A DNA stretch of 64,000 nt from G963677085 sp963677085 (GCA_963677085.2 CAXXFH010000004.1:1674001-1738000), one strand, 5' to 3'. Positions 1 to 8,394 are shown, counted from the first letter of the stretch. Notes: generated from the sequence alone by a model not told the origin. A program made the numbers and translations.

Positions 1-1005
1 CACGCTGGGTTTTCCTCGCTTGATCCATTCCATGGCGGCCCAGGTCACCGCTCCGCCGGCGGCGCCGAAGTGGGTCGTGGCAAACGCGCTGGCCGCGACA
101 CCGTCGGCCGCCAGTTCACTTCCGGCGTTGAAACCAAACCACCCTACCCACAGCATGGCCGCACCCATGGCCGTGTAGGTCATGTTGTGCGGAGGCATCG
201 GCTCGGTACCCTGGCCCAATCGGCGGCCAATCAATAGGGCACACACCAAGGCCGACACGCCCGAGCTAATGTGAACCACCGTTCCCCCGGCAAAGTCCAG
301 GGCACCACCCATCACGCCGTTTTCGCCAAAGGCCAGGATTCCGCCGTCCCACACCCAGTGGCACAAGGGACAGTAAACCAAGGTTGCCCAAAGCAGCATA
401 AACACGACCATCGCGCTGAATTTCATTCGTTCGGCAAACGCACCGCAAATCAAAGCCGGTGTAATAATCACGAACATGCCCTGAAAAAGCATGTGCGTGA
501 GCATCGGAATCGAGCTGAACATCGGCACCACAGGCTCGCCCAGCGATTCGTTCCATTCGGCCTGCACACCCTGCATGCAGATATGGTCCCCGTTGCCAAA
601 CCACGGGTTGTCGCCGCCGAAGCTCAGCGAGTAACCGATCACGGCCCAGTAGACGGTCATCAGGCCCATCAGGAAGATGCATTGCATCATCACGCCCAGC
701 ACGTTCTTCTTGCGAACTAGGCCGCTGTAGAACATAGCCAAGCCGGGCGCCGTCATAAACAGCACCAGTGCGCAGGAAACGAGCATCCAAGCGTTGTCGC
801 CCGTGTCGAGCTGAGGTTGCTCAGCTACGGTCTGCTGCTGGTCGGGCACTTCGGCCGCCGCAGTCTCGGGTGAAGCCTCGGCCTTAGTTTCCGCAACTTG
901 TTCGTTATTTTGGGCATAGCAGCATGGGCTACCGATCATGCCCGTGGTTAGCGTCACCAAGTTGAGCGCCACCAACGCGCGCAGTGTCGTCCTCCAATTT
1001 TTCAT
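1..1005 (-). CDS. amt: Ammonium transporter Amt (3' end beyond window)
   Basis: These are the N-terminal 335 residues of an ammonium transporter; the stop codon lies past the left edge. Amt proteins are trimeric membrane channels that bring NH3/NH4+ into the cell. Seen in the translation: a signal-like hydrophobic stretch (about 8-30), an acidic, Gln-rich linker (31-68), then Amt core helices with FYSGLVRKKN (92-101), GAFAERMKFS (188-197), DFAGGTVVHISSG (237-249) carrying the first pore histidine (H245), and GWFGFNAGS (288-296). The second family histidine would lie downstream. The ATG at 1005 is chosen because it directly precedes the signal-like segment. A sigma-54 type promoter about 120 bp upstream predicts induction under nitrogen limitation. 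A glnK/glnB partner is usual beside amt but none is visible on this side; it may lie past the edge. Confidence 0.95.
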   Translation of the reverse strand, partial: MKNWRTTLRALVALNLVTLTTGMIGSPCCYAQNNEQVAETKAEASPETAAAEVPDQQQTVAEQPQLDTGDNAWMLVSCALVLFMTAPGLAMFYSGLVRKKNVLGVMMQCIFLMGLMTVYWAVIGYSLSFGGDNPWFGNGDHICMQGVQAEWNESLGEPVVPMFSSIPMLTHMLFQGMFVIITPALICGAFAERMKFSAMVVFMLLWATLVYCPLCHWVWDGGILAFGENGVMGGALDFAGGTVVHISSGVSALVCALLIGRRLGQGTEPMPPHNMTYTAMGAAMLWVGWFGFNAGSELAADGVAASAFATTHFGAAGGAVTWAAMEWIKRGKPSV

Positions 1006-1127
1006 GTCAAAGATCTACCTCGTGCAAGAGCCGTAACGTGCCGCGACCGCCCGAGACCGTCTCGGACAACTCCCCGCGCCCAAGATCGGGGTGCAGAAAT
1101 TCCCGATGGGGCACGCTACGCCTCGGA

Positions 1128-1143
1128 AGCAATCGGCGTGCCA
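1128..1143 (-). promoter_or_regulatory. Sigma-54 (RpoN) -24/-12 promoter of amt
   Basis: Reading the minus strand, TGGCACG is followed by four bases (CCGA) and TTGCT. This matches the sigma-54 consensus TGGCACG-N4-TTGCW, with the invariant GG and GC exactly ten bases apart. Transcription would start about 12 bases further on, leaving a leader of roughly 110 bases before the amt ATG at 1005. Sigma-54 promoters need an enhancer-binding activator; NtrC is the usual one for amt. No activator gene is visible in the window. Confidence 0.8.
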
Positions 1144-1521
1144 AAATTGTCATGCAATTGAGGGAAATGCGCGCAAGTGCCCTACTAGCAGGAAGCTAAT
1201 GCATACGAACGATCCTCACTCATACGACAAATACGTCAGGACAACAGCACGACTGCCCTAACGACGCGCAGGGGGTGACTAAGGTTTGCGCAAATTACCC
1301 CCCAATAAAGAGGCCCGTGCGTCGCGAATGCTCGTCGTTCGACCGGAGAGCGCCGTTGAGCAGCACGTCGTAATTGAGCGAGCGTTTTTTTGGCTTGATT
1401 TGAGGGCCACCGGCTCCGCCAGTGCCCTTGGCCGCAGATCTCTCCCACACTCGCAGCGTCCGTGGCACACAAGCGGCCGTGGCCACGGCACCCGCCACTG
1501 TGGCTCCAATCTCACTCCGGC
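1144..1521. other. Intergenic region upstream of amt
   Basis: This stretch lies between the amt promoter and the 3' end of the adenosyltransferase gene. It holds no reading frame with convincing codon use or ribosome binding site. It is where enhancer sites for a sigma-54 activator would be expected, but I could not pick out a clear dyad. A 7-bp inverted repeat (1110-1116 with 1136-1142) overlaps the adjacent promoter. Confidence 0.4.
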
Positions 1522-2094
1522 CTACCGCGTCGGCTTCCAGACGACGTCACCACGTCCCTCGGCCGCGTTGGCCGCCCGGGCCAGCACGAACAGCAGGTCG
1601 CTCAGCCGGTTGAGATAGACCAGCGGCACCGGCGAAACGGGCTGTTGCGACTCGCGCACGAGGGTGACCAGCCGTCGCTCGGCTCGGCGGCACACGGTGC
1701 GAGCCAGGTGCAAGGTGGCCGCCGCTCGGGTGCCCCCCGGCAAGATGAAGTTGGCCAGGGGCGCCAGTTGGTCCTCAAAGCGGTCGATCGCCCGTTCGAG
1801 GGCTTCCACGTCGGCCGTCCCGATAAGGCGCAATTCGAGCTTGGCCGGCTCTGGCGTGGCCAGCTCGGCCCCCAGGTCGAACAGGTCGTGCTGAATGCGG
1901 TCGAGCAAGGCATCGATGTCCGGCGAGGGCGATTCCGCTCGAACCATCCCCAGCAGGGCGTTCAACTCGTCGACCGTGCCGACCGTCTCCGGGCGCAACG
2001 AGTCTTTTGCCACCCGAGGGCCACCCAATAGGCCCGTGTCGCCCTGGTCGCCGGTTTTCGTGTAGATTTTCGGTTCCGCCACGGCAAGCCTCAC
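1522..2094 (-). CDS. cobO: Cob(I)alamin adenosyltransferase, PduO type
   Basis: This 190-residue protein transfers the adenosyl group of ATP to cob(I)alamin, giving adenosylcobalamin in the cytoplasm. Family motifs are clear: IYTKTGDQGDTGLLGG near residues 10-25 (ATP-binding N-terminus), FILPGGTRAAATLHLART with CRRAER in the middle, and YLNRLSDLLFVLARAAN near the C-terminus. Length and motifs fit the PduO/MMAB family rather than CobA. The start codon is GTG and overlaps the TGA stop of the upstream transglutaminase gene (GTGA), so the pair is likely translationally coupled although the functions are not obviously related. The symbol is by function; pduO or mmaB would be equally valid. Confidence 0.93.
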   Translation of the reverse strand: MRLAVAEPKIYTKTGDQGDTGLLGGPRVAKDSLRPETVGTVDELNALLGMVRAESPSPDIDALLDRIQHDLFDLGAELATPEPAKLELRLIGTADVEALERAIDRFEDQLAPLANFILPGGTRAAATLHLARTVCRRAERRLVTLVRESQQPVSPVPLVYLNRLSDLLFVLARAANAAEGRGDVVWKPTR

Positions 2095-3998
2095 TCCGCC
2101 TCAACTACCTCGATCTTCAAATGCCCGGCCACCTGGACCACCGGCAAGAAGCTCGTATAGGCGGTGGCCCCCTGCAAATTCGAATGCCCCAGCTTGATGT
2201 GGGCCGCGCCGATTCCGCCCTTGGCCAGCGTGGCGTCGATCGAAATCCACTGCTTGTCGATGAAGACCTCCGTCCACATGTGGTAGCCGAAGATCTGCTC
2301 GCCCGGCAGGTAGACCAGCCCCACGGCCACCCGAGCGGGAATGCCTCGCGCGCGGCACAAAGCGGCCAGCAGTACGGCATGTTCGGTGCAGTCGCCTACC
2401 GGGTTGGCCGCCACCTCGGCAGCCGTGGCGAACGCCCGGGAGAAGTCTTTCTTTTCGATCAATTGGTTGACGAACCGCTCGAGCTTCACGGCCAGCTTCC
2501 AAGGGTCCCGTTCGTCGCCAGCCGCCTGTTTGGCCAATGCAGCCACCTTGGCGTCGTCGCTTTGCACCAGATTACTGGGCGTGCGGTCGGCCTCTGTGGG
2601 CTCCTCGGCCGGGGCCTGAGGGTTGCCGGGTTGGTCCGGACGAACGGCGTAAACGGTCAGTTCGGCCGTGTGGTCGTCCAACGGCTTCAGCGCCTGGCTA
2701 GGACCGGCCAATAGAGTGCCGCTCGGATCGTCGTTGTCCAGATGTATTCGATAGCGAACCTTGCGGGTGTCGTGGGCGTGGGGGATCGCTTTATCGACCT
2801 TGATCGACACGTCCCAACCGAAATCCAGTTCGGCCAGATCGGTCTTGGCCATGGCCTGTTCTTTGCTCGCCCGATAGCTGATCAGATCCAGCATGTTGGT
2901 GTGGCTCTTGAGCGTTTCGCCCGCCGAGTCCATCCACACCGTGCTCTTGCTGAGGTCCATCGTGGGCAGCTTGGTCGACGACTCGATCCGCAGTAGCTTA
3001 AACGTGCCCGAAAGCAACTCGACCGGTTCATAGTCCTTGGCCACTAGTTCCACGGTGGCCACTTGGTCGAACCCGAAGAGCAAGGCCTTGATCGTCCGGC
3101 GTTCGCCCGGCTTCATGGGTTTTTCGAGCAACGACTGCTCGGTCGCGTAGCCACCGCGGTAGTCTTTCGACCAGGGGATTTTGCGGGAAAGCGTTTTGCC
3201 GAGCGTGCTGGTTTCCACAAGCAACTCGTCGCCCTCCACGCGGCCCGAGCTGCGAACCGGTACGGGGCCCATCTGCATTTCGCTGGTGAAGCCCAACATT
3301 TGGCCCTCGGGCGTTTCCTGGCTGGTAAACCGCATTTCCTGGCTTGTGGTCTGACCGAATCGCTTCACGGAAAGATGCGTCAGGGCGTCGATCTGGAGCA
3401 AGCCACGACCGTCTTTTTCGACGCGTTTCACTTGCGTATGCCCATAACCGACGCGGTTGCCTTGGATCGTGTAAACGTCCCACACGTCACGGTTACGAGC
3501 CCAGGCGGGCATATCGGCCGGCTTTGCGGCCGGGTCCGTTTCGTCGATTGGCTTGTCGGCTGGTTTGTCGGTTGCTTCCGTCGTTTCATTGCCCGACGTG
3601 GGCGCCGTTTCGTCGCCGTCAGGGGTGGACACAGCGGATGACTCCACCGCAGCGGGCGATCGATCGTCCGCTCCTGGCTCGGCGACCGGCAAGACGACGG
3701 CTGCCGGTGGCTCTGCCGTCGGACTATCGGGCATCGCTGCCTCGGGCGAACCGTTCGTCGTTATCGCGTCAGTCGCAGACGGCATATCGACCGTCTGCTC
3801 GGCGGCGGCAGCCGTATCGGCCTCCGGCAAAACGGCCGGGCCGGCGGACTCTTCGGCCGGAGGTTTCGAACAACCCAGAGCAACCAGCAGAAGAACCAGC
3901 AGGGCTGCCCTTGTGGAAGCGATCAATCGACCGGCAGAGATGCCGGCTGAGATACCGACGGGGATTCGGTGGGCTGTAACCATTTCTTCAAAGACCAT
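2091..3998 (-). CDS. Transglutaminase-like domain lipoprotein
   Basis: The protein is about 635 residues. It begins with a lipoprotein-type signal (hydrophobic ALLVLLLVAL then GC), continues with a long low-complexity Pro/Ala/Glu/Thr-rich linker, a central region without recognisable motifs, and a C-terminal transglutaminase-like fold. The catalytic triad is visible as Cys in VGDCTEHAVLLAALCRARG, His in FGYHMWTEVFI and Asp in WISIDATLAKGG. Bacterial members of this superfamily are often cysteine proteases or peptide-modifying enzymes; the substrate here is unknown. It is probably anchored to a membrane and faces away from the cytoplasm. The ATG at 3998 precedes the signal; a second in-frame ATG at 3983 is equally possible, and both have only GAAGA-like Shine-Dalgarno matches. 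Its stop overlaps the adenosyltransferase start. Confidence 0.85.
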   Translation of the reverse strand: MVFEEMVTAHRIPVGISAGISAGRLIASTRAALLVLLLVALGCSKPPAEESAGPAVLPEADTAAAAEQTVDMPSATDAITTNGSPEAAMPDSPTAEPPAAVVLPVAEPGADDRSPAAVESSAVSTPDGDETAPTSGNETTEATDKPADKPIDETDPAAKPADMPAWARNRDVWDVYTIQGNRVGYGHTQVKRVEKDGRGLLQIDALTHLSVKRFGQTTSQEMRFTSQETPEGQMLGFTSEMQMGPVPVRSSGRVEGDELLVETSTLGKTLSRKIPWSKDYRGGYATEQSLLEKPMKPGERRTIKALLFGFDQVATVELVAKDYEPVELLSGTFKLLRIESSTKLPTMDLSKSTVWMDSAGETLKSHTNMLDLISYRASKEQAMAKTDLAELDFGWDVSIKVDKAIPHAHDTRKVRYRIHLDNDDPSGTLLAGPSQALKPLDDHTAELTVYAVRPDQPGNPQAPAEEPTEADRTPSNLVQSDDAKVAALAKQAAGDERDPWKLAVKLERFVNQLIEKKDFSRAFATAAEVAANPVGDCTEHAVLLAALCRARGIPARVAVGLVYLPGEQIFGYHMWTEVFIDKQWISIDATLAKGGIGAAHIKLGHSNLQGATAYTSFLPVVQVAGHLKIEVVEAE

Positions 3999-4808
3999 TC
4001 TTCTTCGGAATCGTGGGGTCAGGAAAACGACGCATGATGTTCGGCCATGTTGGCAAGTGTACCGTTTCTGCCGACGAAGAACCACCACCGCTGGTGGTCT
4101 GTCGGGCACCGGCACCGAGACAGTTGGTCGTCCGCTGCTGTCTGTGCGTCCCAGCCGTGTATCCCCGTCGTGAGCCGCCTGCCGATGGCCCCCGATACGG
4201 CCGTAACAATCCCACCAAAGCGTCCGAGATGCCCCATTCGGTCGTTTAGTGTCACACACGTTTTACCTCAGGCGTTCAAATTCAATACTTGCGCGAGATA
4301 CCCACTCGGGAAAATCCCGCCCGATCTAAATAACGCGCCAGCGGCAAAAAAAGTTCGTGCAATTCCAGCCCTGCTGGCGGCGTCTTCGTGGTTCACCGAG
4401 TGCTAGACTTCTCTGAACACGTGCGCCACCGGTAGACATGCGCTACCGGTCGACACGCGTCGGCACGTTGCCTGGCCAAGCGGCGATCTGCAGTGAATTG
4501 TCGCTCGGTGTTTCCTGCGAATTGGTGTTTCCCGCAAAAACGCCGTGAAACGGCCAATTCATGCCGGTTCGGTAGGAGATTTTCCCTGACGGTGGTCCCC
4601 AGGGCGGGGAGTCGTCGAAACGCGCTGCAGCGAATGTGCCGGTTGTTCCGGCTGTGGTGAAGCGGGCCAGAAGGACATTGTGGAAAGGTATCGCAGAGCA
4701 GAGGTTCCTGTCAAAAAACTGACCTACGGTTTTTGTAGAGACCTCCCAGCTACGACTCGGTCGTCCCCATTTCCCATGAGTCGTTTGCGAAGAAAGCAGT
4801 TTGCATCG
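3999..4808. other. Intergenic region between divergent genes
   Basis: About 800 bases separate the transglutaminase gene from the plus-strand gene at 4809. Open frames here lack family resemblance. The clearest structure is an 8-bp perfect inverted repeat, ACCGGTAG (4428-4435) and CTACCGGT (4443-4450), with a 7-base loop and no following T-run, so it is not a typical terminator. Promoters for both flanking genes should lie here, but I cannot assign them. Confidence 0.4.
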
Positions 4809-5501
4809 ATGGGCTTCCTTAAGAAATTTTTTAGAAACGTTTTCCGCGAAGGTTCGATGCCGGCGGGTACCAGTAGCTTCGAACACCTCGATGAAGAGGC
4901 GTTGGAGGCCCATCTGGGCGTCAACCGGTATGGCAACTTCGTGTTGACTGAAGCGGTCCGCCCGTCGTACGATCTTCAGGTCGTGCCCCGCCAAGGCTAC
5001 CGGCACGATACGTATCACGACGAGCAAAGCCGCAGCAGTGTCCCGGTGTTGATGGGTGCGGTCTCGCAAGATCGCCTCTTCGAGGCCTTCGTGGACCTGC
5101 TGGACCCGCTGGGTACCGTCGTCGACGTGGTGCTGGAAACCAGCCACAATCGCGATAGCAACGGTCACACGGACCTCTACCGCGAACACATCGACCTACC
5201 GGTACTCAAGAGCATCCTCTGGGAATATGAGGATCTGTTATTGAACGACGGCTGTACCGGCCTGGCGGTGCTCAACCCGGGCATTCCGCAAGAGGTGCAG
5301 TTCGACGAACACAAGCTGTTGATCATCTACGGCGAGAACCTCACGCCGTATGAAGACATCCTCGGCGGTCACCGTGTCGACTGCGACGATCAGATGAAGT
5401 TCGTCACCGAAGCCGAACACGTCCACTCGTCGAGCGACCAATACGCTCGACAATTCGAGGAGCTGAAAATGCGACTCGGCATGGACTGCGACTACCTGTA
5501 G
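4809..5501 (+). CDS. Conserved hypothetical protein, about 230 residues
   Basis: I do not recognise a named domain. The protein is soluble and acidic, with no signal peptide or membrane segment. Notable parts are a basic N-terminus (GFLKKFFRNVFREG), a repeated LDPLG/DLLLNDG pattern of hydrophobic and acidic residues, and a C-terminus rich in His and Asp (AEHVHSSSDQYA). Upstream in-frame sequence (4680-4808) reads as low-quality protein, so the ATG at 4809 is preferred; no strong Shine-Dalgarno sequence decides it. Clean codon use and a strong terminator directly downstream support a real, monocistronic gene. Function unknown. Confidence 0.75.
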   Translation: MGFLKKFFRNVFREGSMPAGTSSFEHLDEEALEAHLGVNRYGNFVLTEAVRPSYDLQVVPRQGYRHDTYHDEQSRSSVPVLMGAVSQDRLFEAFVDLLDPLGTVVDVVLETSHNRDSNGHTDLYREHIDLPVLKSILWEYEDLLLNDGCTGLAVLNPGIPQEVQFDEHKLLIIYGENLTPYEDILGGHRVDCDDQMKFVTEAEHVHSSSDQYARQFEELKMRLGMDCDYL

Positions 5502-5558
5502 TCGGCCGGGCGACGATCAGACGTCTCGCCATCTTGATATCGTAAATAAGTCCATCAG

Positions 5559-5590
5559 AAGCCCCTCGACAAAGTTGAGGGGCTTTTCTT
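5559..5590 (+). terminator. Rho-independent terminator
   Basis: AAGCCCCTC (5559-5567) pairs perfectly with GAGGGGCTT (5577-5585) around a 9-base loop, and a T-rich tail (TTCTTT) follows. It lies 58 bases after the stop of the preceding gene, in the right orientation to end its transcript. Confidence 0.85.
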
Positions 5591-5911
5591 TGGCGCCCCT
5601 CGCTTTCCTCTCGTTCTCACGCGAAGAGGCCGTGAAGAAATTGCTGTTTTTGACGGGATGAACACGATCGACGGGATAGATGAGGTGATCTTCGAGGCCG
5701 TTCCGTTCCTCCAACGCGGTACTTCCTATTGCCACAAAAAACCACGAAATAGGTGGTTCCACGCCTCTTGGACGAGTAGCGAGCAGGTTGCGAACAGAGG
5801 CTTCTTTTGGTGCCTTTTTGTGCTTCTTGTGGCCATCGTCTCCCACGATCCGCGGCCGTGGTCGGGATTGTCCGGTTCTTTCACAGCCTCAAAGCGTGGG
5901 AACCAGGGAAT

Positions 5912-6003
5912 GATCGCGAAAATGCGAAAGGGCGAAGACGCGAAAGAAGAACAAGGTAGTCGCGATTTTTCCTTTTTCTTCGCGTTTTCGCCCTTTCGCG
6001 ATC
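5912..6003. repeat. Imperfect inverted repeat in intergenic DNA
   Basis: The arms are about 25 bases each: around 5924-5948 (GCGAAAGGGCGAAGACGCG...) and 5978-6003 (CTTCGCGTTTTCGCCCTTTC...). They differ at a couple of positions and are separated by about 30 bases. The whole 5591-6050 stretch holds no convincing gene; a 129-codon open frame across it has no plausible protein character. Confidence 0.6.
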
Positions 6004-6143
6004 AAAAACCACCGCCGGGTGCCAACTGCCGTCTTGCCCAGCAGTGACATCTGGCGGCGATCTTCCTGGCGGTCAGTTGCCTCTTCCTGTTCCGCGGCCT
6101 GTCGACGTCGCCGCCCGACCCGACCGGGCCACCGCCCACGACG

Positions 6144-6929
6144 ATGGCCGCCGCCACGTCGCAGCCGGAATATGTCACCTCGAACATCGAGAACCTGCGG
6201 GTTGGCGATACGGTGCTTGCCTTCAATCCCGACACCGGCCAGGCGGAGCCGCGGCGGATTGTCGACGCGTTCGACCGCACCACGTATCGTTTGCGGGTGC
6301 TCGAAATCCACGACCTCGACGGTACAAGCCAGACGATTCGAACGACCGACGAACACCCGTTCTGGGTCGTCGACCAGCAGGACTTCAAGCCGGCCGGCGA
6401 ACTCGAAGTCGGCGAGGAACTGCTCGGCCCTCGCGGGGAAATGCAAACACTGGCCGCCACCTGGGCGGAAGAACACCCCGAAGGCGTCACCGTCTACAAT
6501 TTCGAGGTCGAAGGCGCCCACACCTACTTCGTTTGTGCCAGTGACTTGTCCGAGACGCCGGTCCTGGTGCATAATGCGACGGCAGGCACGTGCTTGCATG
6601 GCAACTCGAAACTCAGCAGAAAGCCTAACCATCTTTATGTGATAAGGAACAAGATTACGGGGCAAATCCAGAAGTACGGAATTAGCGGTGGAAAAATCAC
6701 AGGTGCAGGCAAGTCGTACCGCGCCCAATCTCAAGTGAACAAATGGAATAACCGGGCTGGCGCAGATATCTACGAATCCGACATTATCGCGAAGAACCTA
6801 ACTCGCACAAAAGCTCTTAGCATGGAAAAGGGGCGAGTGAACAGTTACTCGGTGGCGAGACAAAAGGCCGGGGCGTCTAGTAGTCCGAAAGGGCCGCCGA
6901 AAAATTCGTTACCAAAGCCAGAGATGTAG
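6144..6929 (+). CDS. Polymorphic-toxin C-terminal part: Hint + GIY-YIG-like toxin
   Basis: Residues about 14-145 form a Hint (intein-like) autoprocessing domain: NIENLRVGDTVLAFNPDTG, TTDEHPFWVV, VYNFEVEGAHTYFV, and the end motif PVLVHNA (139-145) after which such domains cut. The remaining 115 residues look like a GIY-YIG-fold nuclease toxin: HLYVIRN (163-169), KYGIS (177-181), a basic R193 and a late Glu in ALSMEKGRVNSY (about E228). The usual N-terminal export/delivery part is absent. In frame upstream, codons from 6051 read LAAIFLAVSCLFLFRG, a membrane-like segment, but a TGA at 6045 closes that frame. This is therefore either a 5'-broken toxin or a gene with an unusual start. The next gene is the natural immunity candidate. 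Confidence 0.75.
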   Translation: MAAATSQPEYVTSNIENLRVGDTVLAFNPDTGQAEPRRIVDAFDRTTYRLRVLEIHDLDGTSQTIRTTDEHPFWVVDQQDFKPAGELEVGEELLGPRGEMQTLAATWAEEHPEGVTVYNFEVEGAHTYFVCASDLSETPVLVHNATAGTCLHGNSKLSRKPNHLYVIRNKITGQIQKYGISGGKITGAGKSYRAQSQVNKWNNRAGADIYESDIIAKNLTRTKALSMEKGRVNSYSVARQKAGASSSPKGPPKNSLPKPEM

Positions 6930-6942
6930 GGAGGTAAGTTTG
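6930..6942 (+). promoter_or_regulatory. Strong ribosome binding site and TTG start that open a frame ending after 25 codons
   Basis: GGAGG (6930-6934) lies five bases before TTG (6940), immediately after the toxin stop. The frame reads AKYLEFFGFFFEEGLMRP, then stops at TAG 7015. The next long frame (from 7011) is in the other register and has no ribosome binding site of its own. The two reading segments together look like one protein interrupted by a frameshift near 7000-7015. Confidence 0.55.
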
Positions 6943-7010
6943 GCAAAATACCTCGAGTTTTTCGGCTTCTTCTTTGAAGAGGGACTGATGCGGCCTATTG
7001 TAAGGCCCGT

Positions 7011-7787
7011 TTGTTAGGGCCGGGATTCATATCGGATCTTTTTGAGTTGGAGTTCAAACGATGTCCTTCACGCGGAGTTGGGAAGCTGCTCGTATGCTTC
7101 ACCGAAGATGCGAGCAAACACTTGGCAAGTGAATTGTGGTCGGATGTGCTTGACGTTTACATGCACTTCGATATGGAAGCTTTCTGCCAATGGGATCTTT
7201 TTCAACAGAAAACGTTTTTTCTCCGCGCGATTTACCAATGCCTTGAGGCATATGCCGAAAAATACGGTTGGGATCGGGAACTCGGCCGACAGACTTACGA
7301 AAAGATCCTCGCTTTATCGATTACGTTCGACCGCTTATGGAAGAAGCCCGTAAGAAACCGCGCGACAGGCCTTTCCGCACAGACACACGTGACGTATTTC
7401 AATTCGATCGAGTTGAGTATCGTCGTTTCTGATAAAGACAAATCCTTCAACAAAACCAAACTGATTGCCAAGCTTCCCGGGACCATCGGAGCTTTGGAGG
7501 ACGCCCACGGTAAGCTTGCTTGGTTCGACAATGACCGCGTTCGATTGTATCGAAAAAACGAGAGGGACTATTGGGAGTACGACGTTCGCAACGACGAGGT
7601 GAGTTTCTATTTTGCACGAGCAGAACGTGGTGATCCCCACGGCCAATACGACCTGGGAGTGATGTACTTGGATGGGTATTTGGTGTTCCCGAACCGGGAG
7701 AAAGCATTGTATTGGCTGCATCGAGCTGCCGACCAGAATTTCAAACGGGCGATTCGAAGACTTGAGAAGCTTGAACAACAGACGTAG
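7011..7787 (+). CDS. Putative immunity protein with C-terminal Sel1-like repeat (5' end likely frameshifted)
   Basis: The frame is 258 residues long and follows the Hint/GIY-YIG toxin closely, the usual position of an immunity gene. The body is not recognised. The last about 50 residues (GDPHGQYDLGVMYLDG ... EKALYWLHRAADQ) form one Sel1-like helical repeat. The only start in this register is TTG 7011 without a Shine-Dalgarno sequence, whereas a good site at 6930 opens the other register; a single-base indel around 7000-7015 would join them into a protein of about 280 residues. Base composition is clearly A/T-richer than the neighbouring housekeeping genes, suggesting transfer. The immunity role is inference from position. 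Confidence 0.6.
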   Translation: MLGPGFISDLFELEFKRCPSRGVGKLLVCFTEDASKHLASELWSDVLDVYMHFDMEAFCQWDLFQQKTFFLRAIYQCLEAYAEKYGWDRELGRQTYEKILALSITFDRLWKKPVRNRATGLSAQTHVTYFNSIELSIVVSDKDKSFNKTKLIAKLPGTIGALEDAHGKLAWFDNDRVRLYRKNERDYWEYDVRNDEVSFYFARAERGDPHGQYDLGVMYLDGYLVFPNREKALYWLHRAADQNFKRAIRRLEKLEQQT

Positions 7788-7798
7788 GAACCTTTGCC

Positions 7799-7903
7799 AT
7801 GAACCTTCTCGCGTTTGTATTGGCGCTAAAGAGATTGTTGCATGGCTTGGTTGGTTACCAGTCTTTCAGCCTTCCGGGGCGTCGACGCCGTCGTTCTAGA
7901 TGA
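7799..7903 (+). CDS. Possible 34-residue small protein
   Basis: ATG 7799 follows an AGGAA ribosome binding site (7786-7790) overlapping the end of the preceding gene, at good spacing. The peptide starts with a hydrophobic stretch (NLLAFVLALKRLLHGLVGY) and ends in an arginine-rich tail (PGRRRRRSR). It may be a small membrane peptide or a decayed gene start. No family recognised. Confidence 0.25.
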   Translation: MNLLAFVLALKRLLHGLVGYQSFSLPGRRRRRSR

Positions 7904-7944
7904 CGGATGGCCATTTCCTTCAAAACGCTTCCCCTAGGGTTTTT

Positions 7945-8394
7945 ATGAACGAAAACGAATTCTGGAGCATTATCGCACTACTGGATTGGGGCAAGTCGGG
8001 AAAGGATGATGCGGTGATCGAACCTGTGGTTGCCGCGCTAGCAGAACAAAACATCGACGTCATCAAACAATTCGATGAAATCCTTGCCGAAAAACTGCAT
8101 GCGCTGGATACGGAGGCTCATGCTCGAGAAATCGGCGAGGAAGCATATCGTGGACCGGACGAATACTTTTCCCCTGATTGGTTCCTCTATGTTCGTTGCT
8201 GTGTTGTCGCAAACGGTCGAGAAGCCTATGCCCAGGTACTAGCGAACCCACAAGACATGCCGAAAGACATGGAGTTTGAGGCTATCCTCTACGTTGCTGC
8301 CAATGCGTACGAACGGAAGACTGGGAAAGAATACGACCATGTTCCCGCTGTCGACTACGAGACATTTCAAAACAGAATCGGTTGGAAGCAATGA
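7945..8394 (+). CDS. DUF4240 domain protein (possible second immunity gene)
   Basis: This 149-residue protein begins MNENEFWSIIALLDWG, the signature opening of DUF4240, and contains the family's SPDWFLYVRCCVVANG and FEAILYVAANAYERKTG segments. DUF4240 proteins are small cytoplasmic proteins often found in polymorphic-toxin immunity arrays; the molecular target is not known. The start at 7945 is preferred over an in-frame ATG at 7900 because the family begins with this motif. It lies in the same A/T-rich patch as the toxin and the Sel1-containing gene, consistent with a stacked immunity locus. Confidence 0.75.
   Translation: MNENEFWSIIALLDWGKSGKDDAVIEPVVAALAEQNIDVIKQFDEILAEKLHALDTEAHAREIGEEAYRGPDEYFSPDWFLYVRCCVVANGREAYAQVLANPQDMPKDMEFEAILYVAANAYERKTGKEYDHVPAVDYETFQNRIGWKQ

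Noticed and set aside
4428..4450. Hairpin ACCGGTAG/CTACCGGT as a terminator
   Set aside because: No T-run follows on either strand and it does not lie directly after a gene end.
4443..5189. 248-codon minus-strand frame opposite the conserved gene at 4809-5501
   Set aside because: It covers a well-formed plus-strand gene, is rich in residues typical of antisense G+C-rich frames and has no family motif.
5658..6047. 129-codon plus-strand frame before the toxin
   Set aside because: It spans an inverted repeat and low-complexity DNA, with no ribosome binding site or domain.
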